Shown here in pieces: positions 34,825-47,650 of a stretch of 64,000 bases of DNA. Where the stretch lies: NCBI GenBank assembly GCA_030762935.1, contig CM060883.1:47050501-47114500 (forward strand). The letters run 5' to 3'. The stretch's first letter is position 1. Every line of letters starts with the position of its first letter. Below the pieces are notes generated by a model. It searched no databases and was not told the origin of the DNA. It worked only from the letters and a program-made list of their open reading frames with translations. This DNA comes from Hymenopus coronatus. Taxonomy: Eukaryota; Arthropoda; Insecta; Mantodea; Hymenopodidae. A program made the translations under genes and the position numbers.

Positions 34825-35989
34825 TATTCTCTTTACAACAGAGGTTGAATTGGAATTGCTTAACTGGATATATAGCTTCATTCTTTTAACCAATCCAAAT
34901 TAATTGTTATGTTATCCTCTTCTTACATCTAATAGGAGGAATAAAGAATATGTGTTTAATTGTATATATACATATATTAAAACAATATTAATTCTTTATC
35001 AAAAAAAATATGTAAAACTTAAAAATCTATGGCAGCTAAATTTTGGTTTAAATGAATCTCAAATTGAATGGAAATCTACATGCTTATAGAGTAGTATTTC
35101 AAAATGTGTTTTTTGCTACTGAGACTTTCAGTTATTTGTAAATGTAGTATGCACCCAACCATTATTCTCCAATTACATCACTATCAGTAGATTTTCCTTG
35201 GGCTTAATAAGACCAGATTATAAGAAAGTGTATGATGTTATAATCTTTTTGCTTAAAGCCATGATAGTGCTTTGTTAATTCTTTGTATATTAAGCTCATT
35301 TCCTAGTTTTAGGGCTGGTGTTAAAATCACCAGATTTATGCTTAATTGACCTATCTGGATGATACATGTTTTCTGTATTCCTGCCTCTATGTATGAATAC
35401 CCACAGAACTAGTGACATTTTTGTTTTATTCTTAAATGACACCAAAAGGTATTAGTAGTTTTAGGGTTTATAACATAGGTATAGCACCACTCATTTGTTT
35501 CCTTCCATGTTTTCAGTATTGAATAAATATTTTAGCAACATTTAGGAGTAAGTTATCAGACTTAACCATTGTATCTTTGTAATTATTTTGGGGGTAAATA
35601 GCTAAAGAGTATTCATTAAAATGTTGCTATGTTAGTTTCACCTAGAACTCCAGAATTAAAACAATGGTCGGACTTATAATATACCTACCATATTTTATCT
35701 TATGAAAACCTGGACACATTAATAGAAATTACAGTTTGATAAATACAGAAACAACACTTTGTTATATTAACTCATAATTTTCAGTAGAATTTCTTTTTTC
35801 CAAGAAAATATCTGTAAACAATTAATTGTAAATTTCTGTATAGAAAATATTACAGTTGTATTTCAGTGTTAGGGCATTACCAAGACTTGTTTCTGATATA
35901 TTGCTTTTATGTTTTATCCAATATTTATTAGTTGAAGCAAACAGTCTCTCAATTTTCAGTGTTTCGATCAGAGAAATAACAAATTAATT
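34825..35989. other. No gene or repeat recognised
   Basis: AT-rich, non-repetitive by eye, with no open frame of interest. Confidence 0.4.
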
Positions 35990-36225
35990 GGCCCACCTGG
36001 ATATTGTGGTGGTGGCATGTCTACCTTACATTCAACAGGTCGTGAGTTCGAATCTCGCTTAGGGTGAGTTTTCCCTTATCCTGAGAAGACGAATGTCGAG
36101 TAACTTTAAGCTCCATGGACCCCAAGATCATTTGAGCACCATTTCACCAATTTCATACATCGTCTGATATGATCAACCAGGCTAAAGGACGTTAATTCAA
36201 TAACCATGAAAAGAGTTGAATAAAA
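35990..36225 (+). mobile_element. SINE family C
   Basis: CCCACCTGGATATTGTGGTG, GGCATGTCTACCTTACATTC, box B GTGAGTTCGAATCTCGCTTA, then ATCCTGAGAAGACGAATGTC and ACTTTAAGCTCCATGGACCC. Best-preserved family C head. Confidence 0.85.
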
Positions 36226-36664
36226 AACACTTGCATCCTTCAGAACCTTGAGAACAAATGGTTGTCTCTTCCAAGGTTACAGCTCATATTCCATTTAGAT
36301 ATAAAGTGTTTGTAATAATTGACTCTCCAATGGCAAACTTATCAAAAACTTACCTGAATCTACTTTTATAGAGCTCATGTATGTAATACCATGTAATATG
36401 CATTTAGATGTCAACACATACTATTTTAATGGCTTTGAGAAATAGCAAAAATACTTGTTTGCATTTTCTAATTATTCAGAAACGAAGATAACATTATTCT
36501 CTTGGTAGATGGAACATTTAGCTCCAAATTAAGATGAACAGCAGGTTTACCTTATAAATTTACTTCATGAGAAAAAGATCTAGAAGTAATTTTCAGGTAT
36601 AAACATGTATCATAAAATGCAAGAAGCATAAGAATCAGGAATGAAAGAAAATCTGGGTTTTATA

Positions 36665-38785
36665 CAGTGTGCCTACAAATTATTGGAGATTTCACAAGAC
36701 TATACCTTCACAATATTTAACATAAACAAACCATTATACAAGGGTCACTAGATATTATTGAGACACGGAAATTTGGCTAGCTCGGGGAAAGCATTGTTGC
36801 TTTATCAAAATAGCTAACTCATTGGTAATGCAATGGTAGCAGATACACCATTGTTGCACAGTTCATTTTTACTCAGTTTATGTTTGAAGTCTGGAAAGTG
36901 TGAATGTTATGGAGAACATGCAATGGAGATTCAGAGGGTATTTTCGTGCAATGATTTTGTACGACTTCAAATGTGGCTTAAATGAAATGCAGTTACTTGA
37001 GCATTTGAGGGGGACTTTTGGGGACTATTCACCATCAGATGCCACTGTATTCTGCTGGTTTGCAGAATTTAAAAGGGAGCAACAAGCTCTTAAAGATGAA
37101 GAGAAGAGTGGCAGACCAGTAACAGTAGTGACTGACCAAAACATCACTGCTGTAAAAACAATGATTAGGGAAGATCTAAGATTAACCTACAAGGACATTG
37201 AGTTGGCATGGGGGTTAGTTCGCTGAGTGGTTCAACCATCCTTCATGAACTCCTTCAAGTAAAAAAATTCAAGATGGGTGCCCTATAATTTAATTGAAGC
37301 ATAGAAGCTCCATAGTGTGGGATGGTGTGAAGAAATTCTGAAAAGATTAACTGTGGAGAGTCTTGCTGTATTTCAGATATTGTTATGGGTAATGAAACAT
37401 GGATCTATCAGTTTGACCCTGAAACAAAGTGTCATCTATTTGAGTGTTCCAACCACCCTGAAGAAGCAGTTTCTGCATACGAAGAGGAGTTATCTGCAGT
37501 ACCAGAAACTGAGTGGCCTGATGCTTCCAGAAGTGGTTGCGGAGGATGGAATGCTTCATACAGTGCCAAGGAGAATACTTTGGAAAACTGGGATAACCAA
37601 AACGTTTCTGAGAGTATTCATATTTTTCTGCCTCAATACATATTTAGTGACTCTTGTAATATCACTTGAAATGGGGAAGTTTGAAGTTTTACATTAATTG
37701 AAATGACTCGATATGAGCACGTAGTGTGGTAGACATCCAGCCAGTGATCCCATTCATGCCAAACTTTCTCAGGAATGTTTTGTGTGACAATCTCAATAAC
37801 TGCGGTAATGGGTCTTCTCAATTCTGCCAATGTCATTGGAAGAGGAGGGATGTAAACACTATCTTTGAATGTAATCCCACAGGAAGAAATCACACACTGT
37901 AGGATCAGGTGATTGGGATGGCCATGTGCAGAACTTGTGGTCTGCAGTGCTGATGTACGACCAGGACTGTACAGGTGTTGATCGGGGTATCTATGGCCAT
38001 TCATATGCCAATATTGAAAATGAACCTCTGTTCCTCTTCTTGCTTGAGTTGTGGAATTAACCAATTTTGTAACATGTCCAGGTACACCTTTCTGTTAATA
38101 GCATTCTCTTGGGGGGGGTTTGCAAACCAACATGTTTTAGAAACAGCACAAAACATATCTACTAGTGGGTTACCACATTCCATATGAATCATAGCACAGG
38201 GGTTTTGTCTATTGGCTTTTCCAGCTACATGAAACATTGCTTCATCACTCATTATGATTCGTTCTGGTAAACCCTCATCCTCTTGGATCATGTCCATGAA
38301 ATTCTCACAGAATATTAGCTTCTTTGTTGGATCATCAGGCTGCAGTTTTGACTAGTTTTTAGGACTCTGTTTAAGCTTTCATTGACTCTCTCGGTTGTTT
38401 CTTCATTTACACTTGGCCTTCTGTGCATTCTTATCTTTAATGACAGATAACATCCTCTGTTTTGCAAAATTGTTCATACAATTGGATGATAACGCAGGAG
38501 GGGCAGGACATCAAACTTGCCGTACAAATGCCTGGCGAACTTCTGCAATACACAAATTGAAGCACACATCAGCTCAATCAGTTGGTCAAGCAGAAATTTT
38601 CTAAAAACAAAATAACAACAACAATGATGATGTATACATTTCTCACTTGATGAGAAATTAAAAGCAGATTACAAAACAAAACTTCAAACTTCCTTTCTTC
38701 AAATGGTGGTATGACAATTTATTTATGCCAAGCATTGGAGAAAATACAGCCTTATAAGTTTGTCCAATAATTTGTAAACACCCCA
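36665..38785 (-). mobile_element. Tc1/mariner-like element carrying a mariner in its left TIR
   Basis: TIRs share TACAAATTATTGGA at both ends and a second block GAAGTTTGAAGTTTT farther in. On the - strand: LPERIIMSDEAMFHVAGKAN (first Asp), GNPLVDMFCAVSKTCWFANP and YLDMLQNWLIPQLKQEEEQR, then an IPPLP-type tail. Without the inserted mariner the element would be about 1.2 kb. Frameshifts present. Confidence 0.85.
36739..37656 (+). mobile_element. mariner copy 3, internally deleted, nested
   Basis: Ends CAAGGGTCACTAGATATTAT and, inverted, CAAGAGTCACTAAATATGTA, with TA on both sides. An open frame 36909-37226 gives the HTH half: FRAMILYDFKCGLNEMQLLE, SPSDATVFCWFAEFKREQQ, KSGRPVTVVTDQNITAVKTM. The catalytic part keeps NETWIYQFDPETK, but the section with the second and third Asp is lost. 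Confidence 0.88.
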
Positions 38786-39118
38786 TATAATGAATTGTTA
38801 ATTAATACCACCTGAGCAGTGTTATTTTCATTTATTTACTATGGGTTAAAATGCAAATTAAACAACATTCATATTACATGTATTCAAAAGTTATCTTGCT
38901 AAGTTTTGAGGCCTCAACATTATAATATGACATTATCAATATAATAATAAAACTGTCCAATAATTGGCATAACTATGTGAATATTACCTGAATACAAAGT
39001 ACTTACAATATGTAAGTTGTCTTTAAGATGTTCTCTGAAGTTATGAGACATACATTCGGTTAACTGGGTGAAAAAAAAAGCATCATTTAGAGGATTGAAT
39101 GTCATACAACATTTTGTC

Positions 39119-39330
39119 ACAGTAGCTTAATGGTTAGAGCACCATACGGAGAGTGTAATAAGTGTTATCTTGGTCCAGAGTTTCCGGTGTAGACCGCGTC
39201 TTAAGGCGCGGTCTACACCGGAAACTCTGGACCAAGATAATTTTAATATTGGCCGTGGAAGTTTACGAAAACATGTAATAAGTGTGTTCAAATCCCAGCT
39301 ATGGCATTATCAGCTGGTTCTAAGTGTAAA
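39119..39330 (+). mobile_element. SINE family D, interrupted by a palindromic insert
   Basis: tRNA-like CAGTAGCTTAATGGTTAGAG on the left and GTTCAAATCCCAGCTATGGC (box B) on the right, split by the 109-bp insert at 39165-39273. Confidence 0.7.
39165..39273. mobile_element. 76-bp near-perfect palindrome within a 109-bp insert, 11-bp target duplication
   Basis: Arms 39165-39198 and 39207-39240 are exact inverted copies of 34 bp. The 8-nt centre TCTTAAGG is itself symmetric except its outer pair. A 33-bp single-copy tail follows (39241-39273). TGTAATAAGTG flanks the insert at 39154-39164 and 39274-39284. GC-rich compared with the surroundings. Confidence 0.85.
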
Positions 39331-39560
39331 GGATAGTTTTGGGTGGAGGAATGTTTTTGAAAATCTTTGTTTCACATCTTTGGAAGATACTAAATTTAAA
39401 TATAGAATTTATTTAGTCTTGTGTTTTTTTGTTTTATTTTTAAGTTGTGCTGTACACGCACATACATACAGATCATTTTGTAAAAATCTTTTTTTGTGTT
39501 CAGGGGCCTCAAAATATGTTTTTCCACAGAAATATTGATATCAAAATTTGGGGTGAACTG
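39331..39560 (-). repeat. HINE-like repeat, copy 12 (fragment)
   Basis: ACATCTTTGGAAGATACTAA, the CA-rich TACACGCACATACATACAGA and CAGGGGCCTCAAAATATG blocks in family order. Both ends lost. Confidence 0.65.
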
Positions 39561-40399
39561 GGTTACTACTTACTGTATAAGCACATGGTACAAAAAATGT
39601 AAAAATAGAGGACAGCATCATGATGTGTATGAATATATTGGTTTTAAATATTGTTAGCAATAACTGCCATTGTTTTGGATGGACAGCTCAAGGTGCAGCT
39701 GTAGTGCATAATGTAGGTGTTTTTGAAGCAATTTTGAACTTCAATATTGTGCACATGAAACTCTCTTAATCAGAAAATGCCTACCTTGGAACTGTGAGTC
39801 ATTATTGGAACCATCTCCAAATTACTCTGGTGTAACAGACTATTGCATTTGTAGAATGGGGCCATACATTTCAAATGGAGAGGCCAATTTGTTTGTTCTT
39901 TGATACAGTGTTTCTCCTATAAGAACAGAGGAATGTTTTAGTTCCTCAGGAAATGCACTATCATACTTAGTCTAGTCGATCACCTACTCTGTAATGCATG
40001 GCAGGGTATTTGAAGAGTATTGTGATGCATTCTCAGAAATAACTTGATGTGAAATAAATTAGAAATGAGTGGTGCCATACAGATTTCTGATTCAACAGAA
40101 ACTGCTGTTTCTTTTTAAATTTTGTTAAACTAGAGTACAAGAAAAAGTCATATCTCAGAAATTAATGTATTTTCTCTTGGTGGGGCCAGTACATCTGGCT
40201 GCCATTCTTAGCATCCCAGGTGACTCAGGATGAGCCTTGGCAATGAACTGATTAGGTCCTTTTGTTTTTAAGGTTTTCCCTTGTAGCAATCTGAGTTTTT
40301 AAGCCCAGATTCTATACAGGAGTACTAGTTCGGCATAGAAACTACTCAGTATGGAAGAGTTAGGAATTAGAAGCACTAATTGTAGAACTTACAGAATAA

Positions 40400-40618
40400 C
40401 TATAATTGGTGAGAAATTACCTTGTGCTTGACATTCCTACTGACACGTGGCTGTCTAGGTACGCTGTAGCCATATTTATTCGCTGTCCATTGCTGCGCCA
40501 CATGTTCCAATGCTTCCTCTAAAATACCTTCTTTCCATGCATTTTCTATCACACTTCTCGTATGTTGAACTACTTTTCTCCATTTCTCACAAGTTACCTC
40601 AGCTACTCCTTTCCACAT
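40400..40618 (-). pseudogene. Possible C-terminal fragment of a DDE transposase
   Basis: MWKGVAEVTCEKWRKVVQHT then IENAWKEGILEEALEHVAQQ. The pattern E-x-x-W-x-x-x-V-x-H, an acidic stretch, then W, resembles the tail of insect DDE transposases of the long type. No catalytic region is seen next to it. Confidence 0.35.
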
Positions 40619-40879
40619 TATGTCCTTTATCTCACTAAACCTAAAATTTTTATTATTCCAGCTAATATAACATCAACTCGTTCATCACAGCTGTAAAACA
40701 TTTTCAGATCACAGTTATCACTCATGGAAGTTCTAGAATGAGAACAAGAGCAATGGCCACAATATATAAAAGTTAGTAATGGTTATAAATGTAAATTCTT
40801 ATGGAATCGCTGTGTATAATGCAACCTAACTTTTCACAGGATGAAATCAAACTAGCACATCAGTCGTGCATGAGAATGA

Positions 40880-41230
40880 TAATGATTAGCTGGAAAATGC
40901 TTAATTTGACATGATTTGTGTTTTGAGATCTACAGTTTTCATGTATTAATTTTTTTTTTATCTCATGCGGTTTACCAGCTACACAAAAATATACAAGCTA
41001 AATGAAAAGGATATCATAAATCACTCCTAGGAAATGCAATAAAAGCTTTTTATAATGGTGCAAATATGTTAAATGAAAAGCCTTAGACAGATTACTGAGA
41101 AAATAAAAAAGCAATACAAATTTTTTCACTGTAAAGATAGAATGAGTGAGTAATTTTTTAAAAATCCTCAAACACTTTTTTTGTGTAGAAGGACCTCAAA
41201 AATGTAAAGTAAATTCTCTATATCATATTT
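40880..41230 (-). repeat. HINE-like repeat, copy 13 (fragment)
   Basis: TTGTGTTTTGAGATCTACAG, CTCATGCGGTTTACCAGCTA and GCCTTAGACAGATTACTGAG follow the family order loosely. Old copy. Confidence 0.5.
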
Positions 41231-41269
41231 TTGGATTCCCTGTCTCTGTCTGTATCACAATCAAGCGTT

Positions 41270-41460
41270 TAAATCTTGGTAAGGGTGAGTTAACCAGATA
41301 AGGTTTTCTCCAGGGTTGCCCCTTATTCTGAGAAGACAAATGTCTGGTAACTTTAAGCTCTAAGCATCCTGGGCTCATTTGAGCATTTCGCCCTGTCATT
41401 CATTGTCCAATATGGTTTAGCAAGTTTGACGTTAAACTACATGCTCCAAAAAAGGTAAAT
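41270..41460 (+). mobile_element. SINE family C, 5'-truncated
   Basis: Starts at the box B region (CGTTTAAATCTTGGTAAGGG) and continues CCAGATAAGGTTTTCTCCAG, TTCTGAGAAGACAAATGTCT and ACTTTAAGCTC. Ends in an A-rich tail. Confidence 0.75.
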
Positions 41461-43754
41461 GCAATCTTTCTCTGCTTAGAATAGGTGCTAAAGAAATACA
41501 AATAAAACTGTCTCTTGATTTGCATACTGATTTGAGAACTAATGTCAATATGAGGAAAGTAGCTTGGAAAAGCTCCTTGAATTTCATGTCTTGTTCAGGA
41601 ATGCTATCTCAGAAGTCAAAATTTTGCCATATTTTAGAAATAACTTTGTATTCCTTTAAGACATTTTACTTCCTATTGAGATACTTGTTGGCAAATTTAT
41701 TGCAATGCAACAGTAACACAGTTTGGATGGAGCATATTGGTAGTTCATTCAACAAATATTTTATACTCTCTCTCTCTCTCTTTGACTCTGCAAAACATTT
41801 GTTTCTGAGATATTATTTTTTCCAAGTTTTTTGTTCCTAGCTAAACTATGCAAGTAATGTCAGGTTACTTTTGGGAAAATGCAGAGAAGCTTTTTAGCAT
41901 ATTAAATAATGACATTTTTAGCACTATGGCTTCACTTTTTTACTGTGAACTATGGAACATATTTAGAAGACTGCTATCTCCAGTCAACTACCTTTACAAT
42001 CCAAGTGAGTGCAATGTTCCTTGAATATAGTTATTAAAACTATTCAAACAGAAAAATTTGTATAATGGTGTGACTTAGATTGAAATTGAGGAGAATAGAA
42101 ATATTAATAGTTCCTTGCTTCATAATTTATGAAATATTTATGGTATTATATTTTAAACACTGCTTGTATTTAAATTGAAATGCATTAATATATGCTTTCT
42201 GTATGCAAATAGTTTTTGTGAGAAGGCTGAGAAAGGAAACCAGAACAAGAATGAAATAGTTAAAATTCATACATAGTGGTTATGTAAGGTAAGCATTGAC
42301 ATTAAAAGGGAAGTTTTTGCAGGTCCTGGGAATGGAAAAGAAAATGGTTTAATTTTAACTTACTAATTCATCAAGAACTTGAAATATTTCTGGCAGTGGA
42401 TATTAATGATATCTTCTCGGGATGTCAGCCAGGTATGTGCTGGGTTAATTTCCAAGCTTTCAATTACGTTCTTTGTCGCCATCATCAGGGAATTGGAGAG
42501 AAGTTGCTCTGGCAGTGATATTTATACCTGGAGAGAAAGGCTGATGGACAACCTTGTGCACCGTCATTGATCAGCATTGGCCATTGGGGGTTGTTTTTGC
42601 ATGCTAAAGGCATTATAAGTTCATGCAGCTGATGGGTTATTATAATTCGGCTGCACTGAAAACTAAAAGAAATTTCCAGTGGATATATTTAGTTTTGCAT
42701 GAATACTCCTCATATATGTAGAAAATGTTTATTCAAATGCTCATGTTGACTGAATTTGAAGTAGATGAAAAAATATCATTGATGAGTTACAAAAAATGAA
42801 ATCCCAATATACTGAAGCAATTTTCCACTTTGCTATTGATATGTCATTGCTATACATTCCAGTTCTCATTTCCTTTCTCAGTATTGTGAACCATTAAAAA
42901 CTAATATAATTTGAAAAGTGTGTATTATAGACATAGTTCTGTGCAATTACACTTATAAAGAATTGCATTTTAAAGCAAAACAAATAAATTAACAGTACAT
43001 GAAGTATTGAATCTAACAAATATCATTATTTTGCAATAAAATGTTACATTACAAGCACTGTAGCTGTGAAAAAACTGTCTTTAGTCAGATTTATATTTAT
43101 TTGTAAGAACCTACATACATGTAATTTGAGCCTGTAATTTTTAATATATCCAAAGTTTCCATTTATTTTTATGATATATGTAGTGTATATATATATAATT
43201 TTTAAAGTTATTTATTTAGTAGGAAAATAATACTTTTTAGTTTTAACAGAGCATATTGGTTGTTAATGTTTTTATATTTGTTTGATAGGCAGCTTCATAA
43301 GCAGACATATACAGGTTGTTTAGAGAATTTGCACACTAATTCAACAGAATTCTATTCCATAGACAAACTGGAGATTAAATAGATATAACAGTTCTCAAAT
43401 TATATCTGTAAAATGTTATCCATGAAAAGGAATGATACCGCAATATACTTGAGCACCAGGCTTGGTTGTGGTGGATTGAGGACTATAAGGAAGGAAGGAA
43501 GGAAGTACATCTTTAGCCAGTAACTGTACAAACTCATGGGTTTTTAGCAACTGGCTATCAAGTGTTTATTGCTAAATTGTGATGAAATGTAGTGCATTTT
43601 CATTGGTGAACTTTATGACAGCTGTTATACACATGACATGGAGTAGTGTGCAAGTTTATGGACAGCCTTGTATTTTTTACCTCAAGCAGCAGACAAAGAA
43701 TTACTTGCTCATTATTTTGAAGTAGAACAGGGTATCCATGTACATTATTTCTTA
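41461..43754. other. No gene seen
   Basis: Contains only short (CT)n at about 41767-41783 and (AAGG)n at about 43489-43504. The ORFs at 41520 and 42379 have no recognisable features. Confidence 0.4.
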
Positions 43755-43762
43755 GTAATGAT

Positions 43763-44723
43763 TAGGGATAGTATCTTGAGGACTGACAGCAGGACAGAAT
43801 TAAAGTTAGCATGGTATATAATTGTGATGTGTTGACATTGCAGTGTATACATAGTGATACTAATAGAAGGAAAATGGGACAGCAGCTGCGTGAGACTGTG
43901 ATGTTTTCACTAGCAGTGGAAGACAATTGAGATGTGGTGGGTGGTAAACATAAATACCACTGATTTATAGGAGCTAACAATTTTAATATTTACATACATT
44001 CAATTGCTGTTGTGCAACAAGACATCAGCATCGTTATCTGTTTCATGTTCTCTAAGATGCATAGATTACAGTGCACAACAACATACATTTGTAACATCTT
44101 AAATGTGAATCATCTCTGATGATTGGCACGCAAACAGGCTTTATATTGTGAAAAACTTTGCTCCACTTCATAAGATCTCATGGATAAAAAAAAAAAAAAA
44201 AAAGAAATAGGACACATCATTGACTATTGTGTAAGATACTCCATGGCAACACCATATCGTATTTCATGCATTATTGAAAATCCAACATTTTTTCCAAACA
44301 TTGTCTCCACTTTCTTTTTCACATGGTCTAAAACAGTTGTCACAGGTCTCTGATTAAATGCTCGCACAAGTTCAACAGCTTTCAGGGCTCGAGGCATTTC
44401 AATGTTCAATGTTATTGTCGTAGATATATCTGCAAAGTTCTTCTGTATGAATTGTAAATCTTCATGCAAACCATTTGAAGTAAGAGATTTTACAATCTTG
44501 ATTAAAGAGCATTTACTATCATCAAAGGCATTAATTAACTGCAAAACAGTATTGTAATATACGGCATAGTGTACTGCTGCGTTGAGCCACATTCTGCAAT
44601 GCGTTACTATAGGTTGTTCACATGCGGCATGTGCAGTCTCCAATGCAGGTCGTTCTCTGTTCGGTAGGTATGCAACTGGTATCCGCATGTGTCCCTCTAT
44701 CAGTCCCCAAGATGCTATCCCAA
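43763..44723 (-). mobile_element. Non-autonomous hAT derivative, copy 1, with captured transposase segment
   Basis: TIRs TAGGGATAGTATCTTGAGGA and, inverted, TTGGGATAGCATCTTGGGGA. Flanked by the 8-bp duplication GTAATGAT (43755-43762, 44724-44731), which fits the hAT pattern nTnnnnAn. A 154-codon - strand frame (44688-44224) reads THCRMWLNAAVHYAVYYNTV then HEDLQFIQKNFADISTTIT and LDHVKKKVETMFGKNVGFSI. This resembles the region between the catalytic core and C-terminus in hAT transposases (TRWGTWLxAA... block). No full catalytic core. Confidence 0.85.
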
Positions 44724-44731
44724 GTAATGAT

Positions 44732-45110
44732 CAAAGCCCAGAAGTTCAGCTAAGTATTAATGAGGTTACACTGGTTTTATTGTTACTATGAAGTAATATA
44801 GGCACTGCTCTTTGATGCAAGTGTGTATATCTGACAAGCAGATGATGGAAGCTGTGTCAAAATGTGACTAATAGTAAACATTTATCGTAATGTTACTTAC
44901 AGGGTTCCATTAATTGGATTCTGGAAGGGGCTTCACTCCTTTAAGATCGATTATGGTGCAATATTTTCGTTCACTGTGCATCTCATCATAGACCAGTCAA
45001 TTCTAAGGTTAATGCAACAACCATGCCTATTCTATAACTTCTGCTCAAAGCCAATAACCGGCTGCAATACACTATTTGGTATTTTATAAAGTCAGAAAAA
45101 CGCTGACAAG
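44732..45110. other. No gene seen
   Basis: Unique AT-rich sequence between the hAT copy and an inverted-repeat pair. Confidence 0.35.
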
Positions 45111-45647
45111 CAAACATTCTCATGGGGCAGATAAAACATAGGATTTTTTTTTTCTTCCAACATGTTTGTAATGTCAAAACAAGTACTTATACAAATTTTT
45201 ATAATGCAAGTGCAATTACTACACAGGTTATTTATACATTAATAAGAGCAGGGGAGGGGGTGACATTTGATTTCATGTGAGAAGAAATCAAATTTCTTGC
45301 TTTAATTGAAGCTTCTTGCCAGTACTGCACATCTCCAAATGCGGTTATTATTCCTGAACATATTCCCTGCAAAAAAGTGTATAAAACATAATTTCACTGT
45401 ATACCTTCCACACCTAATAACTCCACTTTTTTGCATTTATCATGTCCTTTCAAATTCTTAAAGCAATAATCCATTATGTTTTGGAAATGATTTTGGTTTT
45501 TTTCTGATAGTTCAGCCAGCAGCCAAACATACTGGAAGGACTATATGATAAATGTGAAAAAGTGACAGTGAATGAAATTATGTTTTACACTTTTTTATGT
45601 TGGAAGAAAAAAAAATCACATTTTTTTCTACCCCATGAGAATGTTTA
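45111..45647. repeat. Inverted-repeat pair, possible MITE
   Basis: AAACATTCTCATGGGG and TTCTTCCAACAT at 45111-45162 are inverted at 45598-45647, about 50 bp each with few mismatches and a 435-bp interior with no coding frame. I see no clear target duplication. Confidence 0.45.
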
Positions 45648-47650
45648 CTTATGAGAGGAAGAAAATTATGTTTAATGATATTTAAAGCTGAGACCCTGCT
45701 TATGAAGAGAAATCACCTCTACATTCATCTTACCACAATAAAAATTCTATGGTCAGAGTGTATTAACAATCTGCTTTATTGTTATAATATTAACTAACCT
45801 TTTATTTGAAAACAAACAAAAAAAGGTCCTCTGTTGCCTTACATGCCACCTCAAAGCCAGTTCACTCTGTGTGAAGTATAGTTATTTCATGCTTACTTTA
45901 AAGGTAGTTGTTATGTTTTTAGACCATGTCAAGTAAAAATGGTTTACTTATAAATACTAGATATGTTCTGTAGTAGTATGCACAAATCCATTGTACAAAA
46001 TAAATTTATCCTACCACTGCACATAATATTTGCCAACAAACTCTTTTCGTATGAAGTTGTTTCAAATTTGGGTATTGGAGTATGTTGAATTAAATATGAC
46101 ATATTATGCATATAATCTACACTAAATATTGATTTGTTCAAATGAAAATACAATTGATAATTTCAATGCTACAAAAGTAAAATAAATTATATGTACTATA
46201 ATAATAGTAATGCATTAGATAAGTACAATAACAATAGGCTTCATCAAAACTAACAACACAATAATACTTGAACAAACTGATTATATTTCTATACACATTA
46301 TAATCAAAATACTAAATAGAATTGACACTAAGTACAATATTGGTATTGAAGACAGTCAGCAAGCTTCTTCTTGAGCCGAAGTGTATCCCTCAGATGAACA
46401 GCATCCATGAAACAAAACAAACTCACAAGGGCAACATTAAAAAAAAAATAAAAAAAAAAACAAAAAAACTATGGTTCAATGCTATAAAATTAGAAAAAAG
46501 GTGATTTTTCCTGTGTTAGAAGATAAGCAGATATTTTGCTTTAAAAACTATATGGTTACACATATTATAATAGAACTAATAATAAATTGCTAATATCTGC
46601 TTAACCATGTATTTACAGTGATCAATATTTTTAGAAAATAATATTAAGGGGAAGGGGAGGAGAAATCCTGCAGAATTGCACTACTAAATAAATCTCTTGT
46701 AACATTTTGCATGTTACTATGCGGAGGCATTGAATCCACTGTGTTTATGTTAGAGTTGTTCATTGCTTAATTCAAGCAACATTTTTGGCTAAACTTCTGT
46801 GCTTTGGTTATGAGAAATAGCATTCCTATGCCACAATATTTATTTTATTAATTATATTTCTGTACTGATTATAAAAATGAAAAGTTGTAATCTTTTGTGT
46901 CTCTACTTATTTCTAGGAGCTTAAATACCTTACTCTTAAAATTTAGCAAAAAGACTTGAAGACTTGTTTTTTTTTTTGTTTTTTTTTTGTTTTTTTTTGT
47001 TTTTTTTTTAAGCATTTTTATGTATTTATTAATGAGTGCCATATAATTCACATTAGATGTTGGTTTGCAAGAATGAATCCAAAGAAAATATTGTAATTTT
47101 CAGTTCTCTTATATTAATGATAAAATAAACATGAAATTTATTGAGATATTAGAATTAAGTTGTTCTGAACATTTGCAATTGCTAGGAATATCACTCCTTT
47201 GTGTGTTGTTTTACAAATAAATACAAGCAATGCAAACAGGATCTGGTGTACTACTCAATGATTGGTCCATTGTTTTTAAAAGACTGCACAACTTCTGTAC
47301 TGAAATTTCTGTATTACATTTGTGAATATCTCAGGATTTGTACTTACATATATGCTGAAAGACTTTTGTTATAGGTATTGATTGGTCATTTAGTGGTATT
47401 CTTACTGATAATCTCTCAGAATCACTACCTTTTCTTGCATTCTTGTTCACTACTTCCAGATATCCATTAATAAACAATGATTTTTTTTCTAGTTCAAATT
47501 TGTTTTCTTTATTCTACATTCCTACCCAGTGTTACAGAGCTTTTATGATGATTAGCTGTGCCTCTACTTAAGATACACCTTCATTAAAATGTTTGTGAAA
47601 TAAATTTATCTTTTAATTTAATCATTAGCAACTGCTAAACCAAAATAGCT
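45648..47650. other. No gene seen; A- and T-rich runs
   Basis: Interrupted A runs at about 46438-46468 and T runs at about 46963-47010. The Lys-rich ORFs there are only translations of these runs. Confidence 0.4.

Noticed and set aside
46322..47051. Lys-rich ORFs
   Set aside because: They translate interrupted A or T runs and have no other features.
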